A DNA stretch of 5,851 nucleotides from CAZTLI01 sp964614375 (GTDB taxonomy: Bacteria > Chloroflexota > Anaerolineae > Aggregatilineales > Phototrophicaceae). The stretch is taken from positions 1-5,851 of the forward strand of contig CAZTLI010000363.1 in the NCBI GenBank assembly GCA_964614375.1, read 5' to 3'. Of the stretch, positions 4,875 through 5,851 are shown one piece after another. A program made the translations under genes and the position numbers. The notes under the pieces are model-generated. The model searched no databases and had not been told where the DNA came from. It saw only the letters and a program-made list of their open reading frames with translations. How positions within the stretch are numbered: position 1 is the stretch's first letter; each line of letters starts with the position of its first letter.

Positions 4875-4920
4875 GGGCGTATGGAGACGGGCGTATGGAG
4901 ACGGGCGTATGGAGACGGGC
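4875..4920. repeat. 14-bp tandem repeat, 3.3 copies
   Basis: GGGCGTATGGAGAC occurs three times without a mismatch at 4875-4888, 4889-4902 and 4903-4916, followed by a partial GGGC. The unit length is not a multiple of three, which argues against a coding repeat. Perfect identity suggests recent expansion or strong conservation. Confidence 0.9.
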
Positions 4921-5053
4921 ATCGTTACGTGTCCGCAACAAAATGGCGTTATCCGATGCGTGTGTTACAGACCATCAGCCCGCCCTCTGCACAATAATCA
5001 GTCGGAGTCTCATTGGTTTATTCATTAGCATCAACGTGAAAACAAACGTGTAG

Positions 5054-5059
5054 TATAAT
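5054..5059 (+). promoter_or_regulatory. Candidate -10 box for the AAA ATPase gene
   Basis: A perfect TATAAT lies 81 bases before the ATG at 5141. The hexamer at 17 bases upstream (TCAACG, 5031-5036) is a weak -35. The resulting leader of about 75 bases holds a small hairpin, GCAGG (5079-5083) with CCTGC (5091-5095), but no clear Shine-Dalgarno before the start codon. Confidence 0.45.
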
Positions 5060-5140
5060 AGGGGACATCGGCATATCGGCAGGTCACTCCCCTGCTGCTA
5101 TGCAACCAATCTGCCCACTATTGGATGCCAAACGCATAAC

Positions 5141-5851
5141 ATGACCGAACCGACACTTCCGTCAACTGATTACAATCCCACCACGCAATCGCTGAAATTG
5201 GATGTGATGGCAAAATGGGTCGAAACCCATTGGCTGCCACAACAAGCCCATCAGGATTATGCCATTGTCTATGTGCGCGATCTGGTTTGTCTGGATCGCA
5301 CAGTGCTGGATATGTTCACCGATGATCTGACGCTGCATGATGACTATCGCTTTTGTGGGCATGAACGCATCGCCAATCCCGATTTTGTGCGAATCGAAAA
5401 TCACAACATCGACGGTGAACTCACCTATCAAACCGGGACGATGCGCTATCGGTTCGCGTGCCCGGACGCAGCTCAATCTGTCGAAGTGCTGGTGATGGCG
5501 TCGTATTACACCGAACAGGGCTATCTGACCGCGCTGGCGTGCGTGCCGAAGGACTTCGTGCCGGTGTGGGCGTCGTTTACCGATACCTGCCATCGCCTCG
5601 CGCATCCCCGTGCCGAAGTGATGATTATCGGCGGGCGTGTCGGGTCGTTCGTACCCACAGTGGAATGGGACGATGTGATTTTGCCTGCCGACTTAAAAGA
5701 TGATCTCATCACCGATGTGCAGGCGTTCTTCGAGCGTGGCATCGAGGTTTATAAGAAGCTCAAGCTCAACCCGTTTCGCAAACTGCTGCTGGCAGGTGTG
5801 CCCGGTACAGGCAAGACGATGTTGTGTACGGCGCTGGCGAAGTGGGCGCTC
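5141..5851 (+). CDS. AAA-family ATPase, N-terminal part (runs off the right edge)
   Basis: The frame is open from the ATG at 5141 to the window end, giving 237 residues with no stop. Residues 1 to about 185 form an N-terminal domain I do not recognise: acidic, mixed helix/strand, with no membrane segment. A linker V-E-W-D-D-V-I-L-P-x-x-L-K-D-D-L starts near 187; it matches the conserved lead-in of AAA modules. It is followed by a helix and F-R-K-L-L-L-A, then the Walker A motif G-V-P-G-T-G-K-T at 219-226. Walker B, sensor and arginine-finger residues lie outside the window. Such proteins usually form hexamers that remodel or unfold partners, and the N-terminal domain would choose the substrate. 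There is no good ribosome-binding site; in-frame GTG and ATG at 5204 and 5207 would remove 21-22 residues but have no better one. Antisense open frames (5162-5605 and 5521-5742) are shadows. The gene is GC-rich (about 65% over 5521-5580), unlike the 352-1822 cassette. Confidence 0.92.
   Translation, partial: MTEPTLPSTDYNPTTQSLKLDVMAKWVETHWLPQQAHQDYAIVYVRDLVCLDRTVLDMFTDDLTLHDDYRFCGHERIANPDFVRIENHNIDGELTYQTGTMRYRFACPDAAQSVEVLVMASYYTEQGYLTALACVPKDFVPVWASFTDTCHRLAHPRAEVMIIGGRVGSFVPTVEWDDVILPADLKDDLITDVQAFFERGIEVYKKLKLNPFRKLLLAGVPGTGKTMLCTALAKWAL

Larger units (their letters stand above)
4450..5140. other. Gene-poor intergenic region with hairpins and a tandem repeat
   Basis: About 690 bases between divergently transcribed genes. 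The first 110 bases are AT-rich and probably contain the promoter of the minus-strand gene. Open frames exist at 4574-4843 (minus), 4644-4997 and 4729-5028 (plus), but they have no ribosome-binding site, no recognisable domain and cross the repeats, so I do not call them. The middle (4620-4920) is dense with inverted repeats and a tandem repeat, listed separately. The last 90 bases contain the promoter of the ATPase gene. Confidence 0.6.

Noticed and set aside
4815..4916. CRISPR-like array
   Set aside because: The repeats are directly abutting 14-mers without spacers, so this is a simple tandem repeat.
4644..5028. Plus-strand ORFs of 117 and 99 residues
   Set aside because: They read through the 14-bp tandem repeat in different frames, with no domain and no translation signals.
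5162..5605. 147-residue minus-strand ORF
   Set aside because: It is His/Ile-rich and antisense to the AAA ATPase gene, which continues into a Walker A motif.

Overview
The window reads as an accessory stretch of a bacterial chromosome. The mix of genes (Uma2-type nuclease, VapC/PIN toxin with a short antitoxin, SpoIIAA/STAS-like small protein, AraC regulator, AAA ATPase with a large private N-terminal domain) and the palindrome-rich intergenic DNA are most like an Anaerolineae-type Chloroflexota genome. That placement is inference from the overall look of the genes; there is no rRNA or marker gene here to prove it.

Layout. 1-252: C-terminal end of a protein that may be a phage major capsid protein. 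253-351: a hairpin, a perfect TATAAT box and a ribosome-binding site. 352-1822: a tightly overlapping, AT-rich three-gene cassette. It encodes a proteasome-type Ntn hydrolase (Thr directly after the initiator Met, insert with a CPxC motif), an 86-residue antitoxin-like protein, and a VapC-like PIN-domain RNase. The overlaps are 22 nt and 1 nt, so the three are probably co-transcribed and translationally coupled. 1928-2347: a small STAS/SpoIIAA-like protein whose stop codon lies in the loop of its own intrinsic terminator. 2427-2995: a Uma2-family nuclease gene broken by a single frameshift and carrying a 9-bp in-frame duplication. 2992-3897 (minus): an AraC-family regulator, tail-to-tail with the Uma2 gene and overlapping it by 4 nt. 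4012-4440 (minus): a cysteine-containing, mostly helical protein of unknown function, ended by a clear minus-strand terminator at 3953-3980. 4450-5140: about 690 bases without a convincing gene but rich in hairpins and a 14-bp tandem repeat, ending in a second perfect TATAAT box. 5141-5851: the start of an AAA-family ATPase that runs off the right edge just after its Walker A motif.

The most interesting unit is 352-1822. A self-compartmentalising-protease-like peptidase overlapping a toxin-antitoxin pair suggests that proteolysis and toxin release could be linked. The gene arrangement is seen directly; the functional link is inference. The other genes appear to be independent transcription units and I see no pathway joining them.
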